Made by a program: the position numbers and the translations under genes. From Azophilus sp965200465 (GTDB taxonomy: Bacteria; Pseudomonadota; Gammaproteobacteria; Pseudomonadales; Azotimanducaceae), in assembly GCA_965200465.1 (NCBI GenBank), contig OZ241358.1, positions 3,658,001 through 3,722,000 of the forward strand: a DNA stretch of 64,000 bases. Direction: 5' to 3'. The notes under the pieces are model-generated. The model saw only the letters and a list, made by a program, of their open reading frames with translations. It did not search any database and was not told the DNA's origin. Each line of letters opens with the position of its first letter. Position 1 is the first letter of the stretch. Shown here in pieces: positions 55,200 through 62,874 of the stretch.

Positions 55200-55317
55200 G
55201 GCCGTGCGCAATCAAGCAGGGCCATTGCCAAGCGCTCGAATGAACCCTGTTGCTCGGTCGAATGCATTGCGGCCGGCGCGGCCCGCAACCAGCGAGCCGG
55301 CCCCAATCCCCGCTTGA

Positions 55318-55432
55318 GGAATCGTTGCAGCGCGTTGCAAGATGCACCGTGCAAGATTTTTTCCGGCGATTGCATGGTTGCGGGACTTGCGAAGGTCCGC
55401 TGCCTGGGAACGCGGGCCTCCGGCCCGCATGC
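55318..55432 (+). repeat. Dispersed repeat B, copy 2
   Basis: Matches the inverted sequence near 47155-47273: GGAATCGTTGCAGCGCGTTG, then GATTGCATGGTTGCGGGACT and a GCCTGGGAACGCGG segment. A shorter relative lies near 53921-53960. Confidence 0.8.
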
Positions 55433-55561
55433 GGGCGGGGCGAACTCTGTCAATGCCAGTAAAGACGCGGGTTGTAGCGCTTTTCGCTGAAAATATGTTA
55501 CCTTTTTGGTACTTTTGTCGCCCGCTACCCCAATAAAAATTGCCTATACGCAACTATTGCC

Positions 55562-55590
55562 TTGACACGCGCCGAAGCCCGCAGATAAGG
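55562..55590 (+). promoter_or_regulatory. Candidate promoter for the G-tract gene
   Basis: TTGACA at 55562-55567, then GATAAG at 55584-55589 after 16 bases, about 90 bases before the ATG at 55680. Confidence 0.55.
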
Positions 55591-55679
55591 TTCGCCTTGC
55601 GCACCTTGGCGGCTTCCATCCTGGGCACCTATGCGTCCATGCCCGCCAATGGCGCACCCGCAACTAAGAGGGTAGACCA

Positions 55680-55900
55680 ATGGGCAAAAGCGAACAGACC
55701 GGGGGGGGGGGGGGGGGTCCTCGCCCCGCAAGGAACCGAAGCCGAAGCAAAAGCGGCCTTGGCGCAAGCCTCGCTTGATGCTGGTTGAAATGGATTTCAC
55801 ATTGAACGGCGGCCCTGGTTCGGAATACGCCCAAACCGAAGAATCAGCGATGGCCGAAGGCGGCATGATCACCGGCACTCGCTACCGAATGCACTCCTAG
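55680..55900 (+). CDS. Candidate phase-variable small protein gene with a G17 tract (currently out of frame)
   Basis: ATG at 55680 follows GAGGGTAG (ribosome-binding site). After seven codons the frame meets 17 G residues. With 17 Gs the frame ends early (about 31 codons). With 15 or 18 Gs it would join an open frame of about 60 codons containing a basic K-P-K-Q-K-R-P-W-R-K-P-R segment and an acidic end, stopping at 55898-55900. The promoter and ribosome-binding site argue for a real gene in an OFF state. No known family. A sequencing error in the tract is an alternative. Confidence 0.5.
55701..55717 (+). repeat. Homopolymer tract, 17 guanines
   Basis: Seventeen consecutive G residues within the small gene at 55680. 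Tracts of this length are known contingency loci in several bacteria. Confidence 0.85.
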
Positions 55901-56316
55901 TGCGCCCTAGCCTTAGCCTTCGGGGTTCGCCCATGCGGGGCCGGTGCCTGTGTTGGTTGTTGGTTCTCCCTTCACGAAAGGCACTGGCCCCGCGCCAAGC
56001 GCTTGCAGACTGTCTTGGCGGTTCGCCATGCCTTCGGCTTCGGTTCCCGCCAATGGCCGGCCCATGAAACCGAATTCACGCTCTCAGCCGCTTGCCTAGC
56101 CATGCGCCAACAGTGCAGCACGGGTTGTAACAACCAAGCGTGACAACTCGGAACAGTAGCGGCCCGTTACAATTCCAAACTTCAATGATATCAAAACTGT
56201 TGAACAATCCGCCGAATTGTAATGCCGTGGGCAAAAGTCAGTCAGAGAGAGAGCGTGGGCTGCTGCGCTAAACGGTACGGATGGCCTTCGCCACAGTACC
56301 TTTGCGGATTGAAGCC
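55901..56316. other. Non-coding stretch
   Basis: No gene recognised. Short low-complexity runs derived from the local repeats are visible, but there is no ribosome-binding site with a long frame. Confidence 0.4.
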
Positions 56317-56487
56317 CTAGTCGCCTTGCGCCAAGCCTGCCTCCAGCACGGCTTGGTCAAGGATGGCATTGAACCGCTTCGCCTCCCGGCCTGTCAGCAT
56401 GATGGTCGCCTTGGCGCCGGCCTGTTCGCCGAAGGCGGACAAACCGATGCCTACGCCGGCCTTGGTTGCGAATACATGGGCAACCAT
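56317..56487 (-). CDS. Possible 56-residue protein in a duplicated segment
   Basis: Reads M-V-A-H-V-F-A-T-K-A-G-V-G-I-G-L-S-A-F-G then an Ala/Glu-rich end (A-I-L-D-Q-A-V-L-E-A-G). A stop lies directly before the ATG, with no strong ribosome-binding site. A diverged second copy at 57181-57472 keeps the same first part but runs into repeat sequence, so the coding nature is uncertain. Confidence 0.3.
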   Translation of the reverse strand: MVAHVFATKAGVGIGLSAFGEQAGAKATIMLTGREAKRFNAILDQAVLEAGLAQGD

Positions 56488-56656
56488 CGGTTAGCCTTGA
56501 CGCTGGCCGAAGCCTTGACCTTGGCAGTGCGCTAGCCATTTTCCTTTCATTGCCGGTCTCCGTTGACGCAAGGCTTCGGGTTCGGTTCGCATTGTCCAGT
56601 AGGCAAGCGCCGGCGCAAAACCGCTTGAACCGAAGGCTAGGGCTGGTCGGCTTGCG
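56369..56656 (+). repeat. Duplicated segment, copy 1 (about 290 bp)
   Basis: Recurs at 57181-57472 in the same orientation with roughly 85-90 percent identity by eye. It starts TTGAACCGCTTCGCCTCCCG and ends GGCTGGTCGGCTTG. Confidence 0.85.
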
Positions 56657-56909
56657 GTTGTGGGCTTTGAGCTTGCGGCGAAGCCGGGGCGCTTGTTGCT
56701 CGCTTTCCTTTGAGTATCCCTATCTGTTGGTATATCTCAAGAAACCTTTCGTCATTCCGAAGCAATGCGGCGCGAAACTCTTCATGCTCTTTTGTGCCAA
56801 CCTCAATCAGCTTGCGTATGTCACGCTTGAAATCTATGAACAAGTAAAACATCAAGCCTGCGAACGCGACAAAGCCGGCAAAAAACTCGTAAGCATCAAT
56901 CTGAATCAT
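56637..56909 (-). CDS. Small single-pass membrane protein with coiled-coil region
   Basis: A 90-residue protein. Residues about 10-26 form a membrane helix (F-A-G-F-V-A-F-A-G-L-M-F-Y-L-F-I). A charged heptad-like stretch follows (K-R-D-I-R-K-L-I-E-V-G-T-K-E-H-E-E-F), then a Pro/Gln/Ala-rich tail. ATG at 56909 has GGGAGAAA in front. The promoter resembles those of LRR gene 3 and of the protein at 60976. Function unknown. Confidence 0.62.
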   Translation of the reverse strand: MIQIDAYEFFAGFVAFAGLMFYLFIDFKRDIRKLIEVGTKEHEEFRAALLRNDERFLEIYQQIGILKGKRATSAPASPQAQSPQPQADQP

Positions 56910-56980
56910 GTCGTTTCTCCCTTGGATGTCTCCGTTGATTAACGGCGGCCTAGCCTTGTCGCCAAGGCCGGCAAAAAGAT

Positions 56981-57009
56981 GGTAACACAGCGGTTCCGGC
57001 GCAAGTCAA
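56981..57009 (-). promoter_or_regulatory. Candidate promoter for the small membrane protein at 56637
   Basis: On the minus strand TTGACT (57009-57004) is followed after 17 bases by GTTACC (56986-56981). A TTTTTGCCGGCCTTGGCGA leader comes next, as in related genes. Confidence 0.55.
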
Positions 57010-57180
57010 GGTCAATCGCCTTGGTTGCAGGCTGGGGCCGGTCGGCTTGGCGAAGGCTAGGGCCATGCTGCCTAGATGCGCCTGTGTGCGCACTGGGGCG
57101 CTTTTGGCGGTTTGGCGACAGATGGCCTAGGGTTATGCGCCGTGGGCTTCCACGGCGGCTTGCGGTTGCAGGCTGGCGGC

Positions 57181-57472
57181 TTGAACCGCTTCGCCTCCCG
57201 GCCTGCCGGCATGATGGTCGCCTTGGCGCCGGCCTGGTCGCCGAAGGCGGACAAACCGATGCCTACGCCGGTCTCGGTTGCGAGTGCATGGGCAACCATC
57301 GGTTTGCCTTGATGCTGGCCGAAGCCTTGCCCTTGGCAGTGCGCTAGCCCTTGTCCTTTCATTGCCTGTCTTCGTTGCGTGAGACTTGCAAGGTATTTCG
57401 GTTCGCATTATCCAGTAGGCAAGCGCTGGCGCAAACCCGCTTGAAGGCGAAGGCTGGGGCTGGTCGGCTTGT
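57181..57472 (+). repeat. Duplicated segment, copy 2
   Basis: Partner of 56369-56656. The bases just to the left belong to another dispersed family (GGGCTTCCACGGCGGCTTGC) also seen near 57.7 and 60.9 kb. Confidence 0.85.
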
Positions 57473-57645
57473 GTCGAAGCCGATGCGCTTCCAGTCGGTT
57501 CGGATTGTCCTGCCGGCAACTGGACACAAGAAAGCCCCAAGATGCGCCACGCTGCGGCCTGTGGCGCGAAGCCGAGGCGACGGCGGCCCTAGGTAGGGCT
57601 TGCAGGCTGGCGGCTTGCTTGGCGAAATCAAGGCGCTAGAAGGCA

Positions 57646-57707
57646 GCTTCGATTATCCTGCCAACTACTTGAGACAAGATTGCTTGCGCAACCAAGGCTT
57701 TGCTGCG
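57646..57707 (+). repeat. Perfect 62-bp direct repeat, copy 1
   Basis: Identical to 60764-60825, starting GCTTCGATTATCCTGCCAAC and ending TTTGCTGCG. No open frame spans it. Confidence 0.9.
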
Positions 57708-57784
57708 GCTTGGCAGTAGGAAGGCTAGGGTTATGCGCCGTGAGCTTCCACGGCGCATTCCAAGACACCCCTTGCGCGTTCTGA

Positions 57785-58111
57785 TCATGCCGGCCACCGC
57801 CAATTGAAATAGTCGTTGTGGCCAAGGCAAAATTCGTCGGCGATGCGCCTCAAGCGCAGCATGTCCTTTGATCGCTCGCCTTCCAGAAGCCACACAGCTT
57901 CATCGCACCAAAAATGATAAGTGCCTGGATCATTTTCTGAAAGGAGGGCTCCGCACTCGCGCCAGTCAACATGTGTTAACCCTTCTTGACGGCACCAAAG
58001 ATCCAAAACCACAACCTTGCTCCTTGCCAAGTTGTTTAGAGTTTCCCTTTGCGATTCAGCCGTGCAAAACGACGACAGGGCCGTTAGGCAAAGAGCAGCC
58101 AGTGCTTTCAT
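57785..58111 (-). CDS. Small secreted Cys-containing protein
   Basis: A 108-residue protein with a signal peptide (M-K-A-L-A-A-L-C-L-T-A-L-S-S-F-C-T-A-E). The mature part holds four Cys (W-C-R-Q, E-C-G-A, F-W-C-D, E-F-C-L), enough for two disulfides. No known family. It lies 10 bases beyond the stop of the secreted protein gene at 58122, on the same strand, suggesting a two-gene operon. Confidence 0.6.
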   Translation of the reverse strand: MKALAALCLTALSSFCTAESQRETLNNLARSKVVVLDLWCRQEGLTHVDWRECGALLSENDPGTYHFWCDEAVWLLEGERSKDMLRLRRIADEFCLGHNDYFNWRWPA

Positions 58112-58121
58112 GCTCGCATCT

Positions 58122-58595
58122 CTAGCATCCTATGAAAGCCCGCTCAATGGCCCGTTCCGCACCTTCCATGTTGATATCCAACACAATGCGCTGCCAATCT
58201 GAATTCCAAGTCAGAACTTTCAGACTGCTTGCCTTTGCCAGCACATTCTTCGCAAATTTTTTCGCGTATCTTCCGTACAAACGAATGGCGTCATTGCCAT
58301 AGCCACCATACCAAGACCGTATGGCTCCGTCTGCATTGGTCTTGAATTGAAGAGTCCTTCCATGCGGAAAAACGATGCTGTCAAACCATAGGCGAACGGA
58401 TGCTTCCCGTTTTCTGCAAGAAACCGTGAATCCACCTTCCGTGGTGTACCAAGCCCCACCTTGTGTTTCGGTTGGCGCACTCGCGGCAAAGCGCGTGAAT
58501 TCACCAGAGAAAGAATCCGTATGGTTGTGAATTCTCCATTGCGCCGCCGCCGTGGAAGCCCAAAGCAAGGTCAACGCGAAGGCAAGCGCTTTCAT
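58122..58595 (-). CDS. Small secreted protein, family unknown
   Basis: A 157-residue protein with a signal peptide ending T-A-A-A-Q near residue 19. The mature part is beta-rich (W-Y-T-T-E-G-G-F-T-V-S-C) with two Cys. ATG at 58595 follows a GGGGG stretch. The sequence does not match a family I know. It sits upstream of another secreted protein gene and downstream of LRR gene 3. Confidence 0.6.
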   Translation of the reverse strand: MKALAFALTLLWASTAAAQWRIHNHTDSFSGEFTRFAASAPTETQGGAWYTTEGGFTVSCRKREASVRLWFDSIVFPHGRTLQFKTNADGAIRSWYGGYGNDAIRLYGRYAKKFAKNVLAKASSLKVLTWNSDWQRIVLDINMEGAERAIERAFIGC

Positions 58596-58713
58596 GCGGA
58601 TTGTCCCCCTAGTTGTTGTGGTCGGCTTGCGGTTGCAGGCTAGCGGCGAGCGTATGGCGCAAAGCAAGGTCAAGCGCCTTGGTTGCTGCGAACCGAAGGC
58701 TAGGGCCGGTCGG

Positions 58714-60507
58714 CTACCGGCCTTCAATGGCATTTCCCATTGTGGATATGTTGGAAAGATGGCCGGAAGCACTATCCAACAAGCTCATGCCTACAACCGA
58801 TTGCTCGGCGGTTATGAACAAGCGCCATTTGCCATTGCCAGCGTCAAGCATTCCGGTCAAGCCCTGTGCGCCGTTCTCAAGGTCTTGCGCCGACAGGGTG
58901 CGGGCTTCGCCAGCGGCCAGTGTCAAGGAAACCGGCCCAGCGTTGTTGCCTTGGCCGTCAACGCCGTCAATTCTCACGCTCTCGGCGTTCGCACCAATAT
59001 TCACAAGGCGCAGCTTGCTAACCCTGCTTGTGTTCCTTGCAGGGTTGAAGGTCAAAGCCGCAAGCCTGCCTTGAGCGTCCCTTTGCAGCACGTCGTGCAT
59101 GGCCGTTAGGAACCCGTCGTTTGTGCGAATGAAGGAAAGCACCCGAACGCCCAAGGCGGTTTCAACGTCCAATCTCCAATCGCCTCGGCTTGGGTTTCCT
59201 ATGCCGGATTCGATGCCCTTGTTGGCGTTTCCGTTCTCAAGGTCGCCGGCGTTGAAGTGAAACTCATGGTTCGCGTTCAACCGAATTTCAATCGGGTTGG
59301 CGGCGGTTCCCGCATCGTCAAACGCGAGAATGCGAACGCTGCCGGATTGGTTGGATTCGTTGACGATGCGAACGAAGCCTTGGCGCATTGAATCGGAGGC
59401 GGAAACCAACAAAGGAACGGCGGCGGCAAGGCGCGTTGCGGTTGTTGTCGGCGTCCCCGGAGTTTCGGTTTGGCCGTCCAATTGCAAGACAGTCTCATCG
59501 GGCAACCGTGCAAACAAGGGGTCATTCTCCGTCAATCCCACAAAGTGGTTGTTGTGCAAGGTTAGGCTTAGCAAACTGGCAAGGTTGTCGAACACGCCCA
59601 CAGACAATTTCGTCAATCGGTTGTTATTCAAGTAAAGCCGTCGCAGGAGCGTCATACTGTCGAACACGCCAGCAGGCAACGAAGTTAGCTGGTTGCGCCC
59701 CAAGTCAAGGTATCGCAGTCTGATCAGACTGTCGAACACGCCAGCAGGCAAGGATGCCAACTGGTTTTGGCCTAGCCCCAAATGCCACAGGTTAGCGAGG
59801 TTGTCGAACACGCCAGCGGGCAATGCGGTCAACTGGTTGGCGCCCAAGATAAGCGAATCCAGGCTGGTCAGACTGTCGAACACGCCGGCGGGCAAGGCGG
59901 TCAATCGGTTGTTGAACATGTTCAGATATAGCAAGCGGGTCAAGCCGTTGAACACGCCCGCCGGCAGGCTTGCCAACTGGTTGCGCTCCAAGGCCAAAGA
60001 GAGCAAGCTGGTCAGGCCGGCGAACGCGCCTGCCGGCAGGCTCGCCAGCCGATTTCGGTCCAAACCCAACCCCTGCAAGCTGGTAAGGCCGTTGAACACG
60101 CCTTGCGGCAAGTTCGCCAACTGGTTGTCGCCAAGGCCAAGGATTACCAAACCGGCTAAGCCGTTGAACACGTCTGCCGGCAAGCTCGCCAACTGGTTGT
60201 CCCACAAGTACAGGTATTGCAGGCCGGTCAGGCCGGCGAAGTCGCCGGGTTTTAGCGCAACAAGCGGGTCCCGGTCATAGGATAAATGGCAAGGGATGTC
60301 GGCGGTGTTGTCGTATTGTCCGAAACAAAGCACATCAACGGCAGCCAACTGCCTAACCGTCACTGTGGCGCAGTCATTCGCACCAATCGCCCGCATGATT
60401 TCGTCGCGCACTTGCGGCGTCCGGTCGCAAATGTTGACGGTTTGCGCATGGCTTAGGGCCGGCAGCACGGCGGCGGCCAGCAGCATGATAGTCAAAAGGC
60501 TTCTCAT
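58714..60507 (-). CDS. Secreted LRR protein 3 with a different C-terminal beta-rich region
   Basis: A 597-residue exported protein. The signal peptide (M-R-S-L-L-T-I-M-L-L-A-A-A-V-L) ends S-H-A-Q. The cap C-D-R-T-P-Q-V-R-D-E-I matches the other LRR proteins. About nine to ten LRRs of the L-P-A-G-V-F-D-x-L type follow. The C-terminal 240 residues differ from LRR proteins 1 and 2: two internally similar modules (V-R-I-V-N-E-S-N-Q-S-G-S-V-R-I and L-R-L-V-N-I-G-A-N-A-E-S-V-R-I), each with an F/L-x-A-x-D-L-E-N-G segment. The gene shares its leader with LRR gene 2. No membrane anchor is seen, so the protein is probably released or held non-covalently. Confidence 0.82.
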   Translation of the reverse strand: MRSLLTIMLLAAAVLPALSHAQTVNICDRTPQVRDEIMRAIGANDCATVTVRQLAAVDVLCFGQYDNTADIPCHLSYDRDPLVALKPGDFAGLTGLQYLYLWDNQLASLPADVFNGLAGLVILGLGDNQLANLPQGVFNGLTSLQGLGLDRNRLASLPAGAFAGLTSLLSLALERNQLASLPAGVFNGLTRLLYLNMFNNRLTALPAGVFDSLTSLDSLILGANQLTALPAGVFDNLANLWHLGLGQNQLASLPAGVFDSLIRLRYLDLGRNQLTSLPAGVFDSMTLLRRLYLNNNRLTKLSVGVFDNLASLLSLTLHNNHFVGLTENDPLFARLPDETVLQLDGQTETPGTPTTTATRLAAAVPLLVSASDSMRQGFVRIVNESNQSGSVRILAFDDAGTAANPIEIRLNANHEFHFNAGDLENGNANKGIESGIGNPSRGDWRLDVETALGVRVLSFIRTNDGFLTAMHDVLQRDAQGRLAALTFNPARNTSRVSKLRLVNIGANAESVRIDGVDGQGNNAGPVSLTLAAGEARTLSAQDLENGAQGLTGMLDAGNGKWRLFITAEQSVVGMSLLDSASGHLSNISTMGNAIEGR

Positions 60508-60523
60508 GGTTTCCCCTTCGGAA

Positions 60524-60569
60524 TTGGCGAAGGCGGGCAAGTAAACCTTGCGGCTTGCGCACTGGTCAA
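60524..60569 (-). promoter_or_regulatory. Shared promoter and leader of LRR gene 3
   Basis: On the minus strand TTGACC (60569-60564), a 17-base spacer containing GCGCAAGCCGCAAG, then GTTTAC (60546-60541) and the TTGCCCGCCTTCGCCAA leader (60540-60524). Confidence 0.6.
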
Positions 60570-60763
60570 GCCTAGAGGCGAAAAGGCTGGCAATCCGGCT
60601 TCGCAGTGCGAGCATGGCCCTAGATGGCCACACAAGCGCCGTGGGGCGGTTTTGCTGGTAGGCATGGCATGGCCGATGGCCGGCAAGGTCAAGCGCCGTG
60701 GTCGGCTTGTGTGGCGCTTCAAGGCGAATGCTAGGGCTGGTCGGCTTGTGGTTGCAGGCTTCG

Positions 60764-60825
60764 GCTTCGATTATCCTGCCAACTACTTGAGACAAGATTG
60801 CTTGCGCAACCAAGGCTTTGCTGCG
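60764..60825 (+). repeat. Perfect 62-bp direct repeat, copy 2
   Basis: Identical to 57646-57707. The two copies bracket the block with the two secreted proteins and LRR gene 3. Confidence 0.9.
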
Positions 60826-60975
60826 CCTAGGCGCGAATCTGGGCGCTTGTGGCGGCGATGGCTGGGGTTGTGCGCCGCGGGCTTCCACGGCGGCTTGCGG
60901 CTTGAACCGAAGGAAGCTCAACAAGGCGAAGGGTGCCTAACATCCCGTTCGTCTTTTGGAACATAAGGCGGCCCA

Positions 60976-61287
60976 TCAACCTTTCTTTCCCGAACCGGAA
61001 TCGGGTTCGCATGATTCGGGTTTGTTCGGGTTTTCGTTGAGTGAAGGTTGTTTGCCTTCGGTTGTTCGGTTTTGCATTAACCAATCGCCAATGATTTCAA
61101 CCTTGGCAATGCGTTCGCTCAATTGGGCAATGTCTCCCCGGAGGCTTTCGCTCAACTGGAGCATGGCGTCAGCATTGGCTAGTCGGTTGTCCGCAATGTC
61201 GCTTTTGATGCTCCAAAGGAACATGAACAAGCCTAAAATGGTCGCCGCCACAGTAGCTATGCCGGCGGCGTTTGATTGAATGTTCAT
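60976..61287 (-). CDS. Small single-pass membrane protein with coiled coil
   Basis: A 103-residue protein. Residues about 9-26 are a membrane segment (I-A-T-V-A-A-T-I-L-G-L-F-M-F-L-W). A coiled coil follows (A-M-L-Q-L-S-E-S-L-R-G-D-I-A-Q-L-S-E-R-I), then a polar Asn/Lys/Pro-rich tail. ATG at 61287 follows a GGAG; an in-frame TTG at 61305 is an alternative. Same layout as the proteins at 45473 and 56637. Confidence 0.65.
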   Translation of the reverse strand: MNIQSNAAGIATVAATILGLFMFLWSIKSDIADNRLANADAMLQLSESLRGDIAQLSERIAKVEIIGDWLMQNRTTEGKQPSLNENPNKPESCEPDSGSGKKG

Positions 61288-61322
61288 TGAGTTCTCACGC
61301 TCCAAATTGGCGAATGCGGCAA

Positions 61323-61351
61323 TTTGACTATGCGGCTTTTGCCCAAGTCAA
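61323..61351 (-). promoter_or_regulatory. Candidate promoter for the small membrane protein at 60976
   Basis: On the minus strand TTGACT (61351-61346), 17 bases, then GTCAAA (61328-61323), followed by a TTGCCGCATTCGCCAA leader. Confidence 0.55.
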
Positions 61352-61698
61352 GCAATAAATGGGAAAAAAGAAATCCGCGCAAATCACGCTTGGCGCACGG
61401 CAAATCCGTTGCAGTTGCCGGATTTGGCGCAATAATCTTGCGGATTTCCGGCTTCGCAGTGCAGGGTTGGCCCTAGATGCGCCCACAAGCGCCGGGGGTG
61501 GCTTGTACGGCGCTTGAACCGAAGGCTAGGGCCATGCTGTCGCGTAAATGCGCCTGTGTGCGCCGTGGGGCGGTTTTCACGGCTTGGCAGTAGAGCAGCC
61601 CTAGGTTCAAGCCGGAAAAGCCGCTAGCGAAGCCGTGGGGCTTGCAGGCAAAAAAGAGGGGCGCATTGCGCACCCGCGCTCCCAAGCGCCGCTGGCGG
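61352..61698. other. Non-coding, repeat-derived stretch
   Basis: No gene recognised. It contains members of the interspersed family with GAAGGCTAGGGCCATGCTG and GCGCCTGTGTGCGC, also present near 57.05 kb. Confidence 0.45.
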
Positions 61699-61731
61699 CG
61701 GGCCGGGCGAGCTTTATCCGGGGATTGGGGG
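61699..61731 (+). repeat. Dispersed repeat A, copy 4
   Basis: CGGGCCGGGCGAGCTTTATCC followed by GGGGATTGGGGG, in the same orientation as the copies near 15.9 and 45.9 kb. It marks the border between the repeat-rich region and the exporter genes. Confidence 0.85.
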
Positions 61732-61801
61732 CAAGCAGGGTGCGCCGCCCCGCCGGTTCGGCCGCCGTGATAACCTTGGCAAACCCTGCTGAAACGGCCT
61801 T

Positions 61802-62812
61802 ATGAAGAAGAAAGTCATTGTCGCCATCATCTTGGTTGGCGCCGCTGCCGCCGGCGGCTACGCTTGGCTGTCCCCGCAGTTCGCGTCCTCCGCCAACGCC
61901 GGGCTGACCCTGTACGGCAATGTCGATATCCGCGAGGTGCAGCTAGGCTTTCGAGTGGCCGGCCGTTTGCAGGCGATGCACTTGGAGGAGGGCGACGCGG
62001 TGGCCGCCGGCGACCTCTTGGCGGAACTGGATGCGCAGCCGCTGCTGGAGGCATTGGCGGTCGCTGCAGCCGGGGTGCAGGAGGCGCAGGCGCAGTTGGA
62101 GCGGTTGGAAAGCGGCGTCCGCCCCCAAGAAATGCGGCAAGCCCAAGCCGGGTTGGCCGAGGCCGAAGCCCTGCTGGAGAACGCGGAACTCGAGTTGGCC
62201 CGGCAGCGGGAACTGTTCGACGACGGCCTGAACAGCCGCCACGCCCTGGACGCCGCCATCGCCCGCCGCGACCAAAGCGCCGCCCGCTGGCGGGCCAGCC
62301 GGGAGGCGTTGGCCTTGGCCTTGGAGGGCTTTCGGCAGGAGGACATCGCCACCGCCCGCGCCGCCTTGGCGGCCGCCCAAGCTCGGCGCGACCAAGCCGA
62401 AACCCAGGTGCGGGATACGCAACTGCGGGCCCCCAGCCCCGGCGTCATCCTCACCCGCGCACAGGAGCCCGGCGCCATATTGAAGGTGGGCGCCCCGGTT
62501 TACGCCCTGTCCTTGACGGAGACCCTGTACGTCCGCGCCTACGTCAGCGAAGCCCACTTGGGCTGGGTGGTCCCTGGTGCCGCAGTGCGCATTGGCACGG
62601 ACTCCACCAGCCGAACGTTCTCCGGGCAGGTGGGCTTCGTTTCGCCGCGCGCGGAGTTCACTCCCAAAACCGTGGAGACGCCGGAACTGCGCACGGACTT
62701 GGTGTATCGGCTGCGCATCGTGGTCACAGACCCGGACCCCAGCCTGCGCCAAGGCATGCCGGTCACGGTGGAGGTTCCGCCGCCCAGTGCCCTGCCGGCG
62801 GAGATGGGGTGA
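61802..62812 (+). CDS. HlyD-family membrane fusion protein
   Basis: A 336-residue periplasmic adaptor of an ABC export system. An N-terminal membrane anchor (residues 4-22) is followed by a lipoyl/biotinyl-like half (G-N-V-D-I-R-E-V-Q-L-G-F-R-V-A-G-R-L). A long coiled-coil hairpin (about 75-195) and the second lipoyl half (R-A-P-S-P-G-V-I-L-T) come next, then a beta-barrel. It resembles YhiI/YbhG adaptors. The downstream ABC gene fits an efflux role. Confidence 0.9.
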   Translation: MKKKVIVAIILVGAAAAGGYAWLSPQFASSANAGLTLYGNVDIREVQLGFRVAGRLQAMHLEEGDAVAAGDLLAELDAQPLLEALAVAAAGVQEAQAQLERLESGVRPQEMRQAQAGLAEAEALLENAELELARQRELFDDGLNSRHALDAAIARRDQSAARWRASREALALALEGFRQEDIATARAALAAAQARRDQAETQVRDTQLRAPSPGVILTRAQEPGAILKVGAPVYALSLTETLYVRAYVSEAHLGWVVPGAAVRIGTDSTSRTFSGQVGFVSPRAEFTPKTVETPELRTDLVYRLRIVVTDPDPSLRQGMPVTVEVPPPSALPAEMG

Positions 62813-62874
62813 CAAGCGCCGGCTGCGGCCCGGCGGCGTTGCCCCCACCCTGAAGCTCTCCCCATTTGGCTGCC

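Noticed and set aside
57072..57362. Minus-strand 96-codon frame in the second copy of the 290-bp duplication
   Set aside because: After about 40 codons shared with the first copy it runs through dispersed-repeat sequence, which indicates a chance extension.
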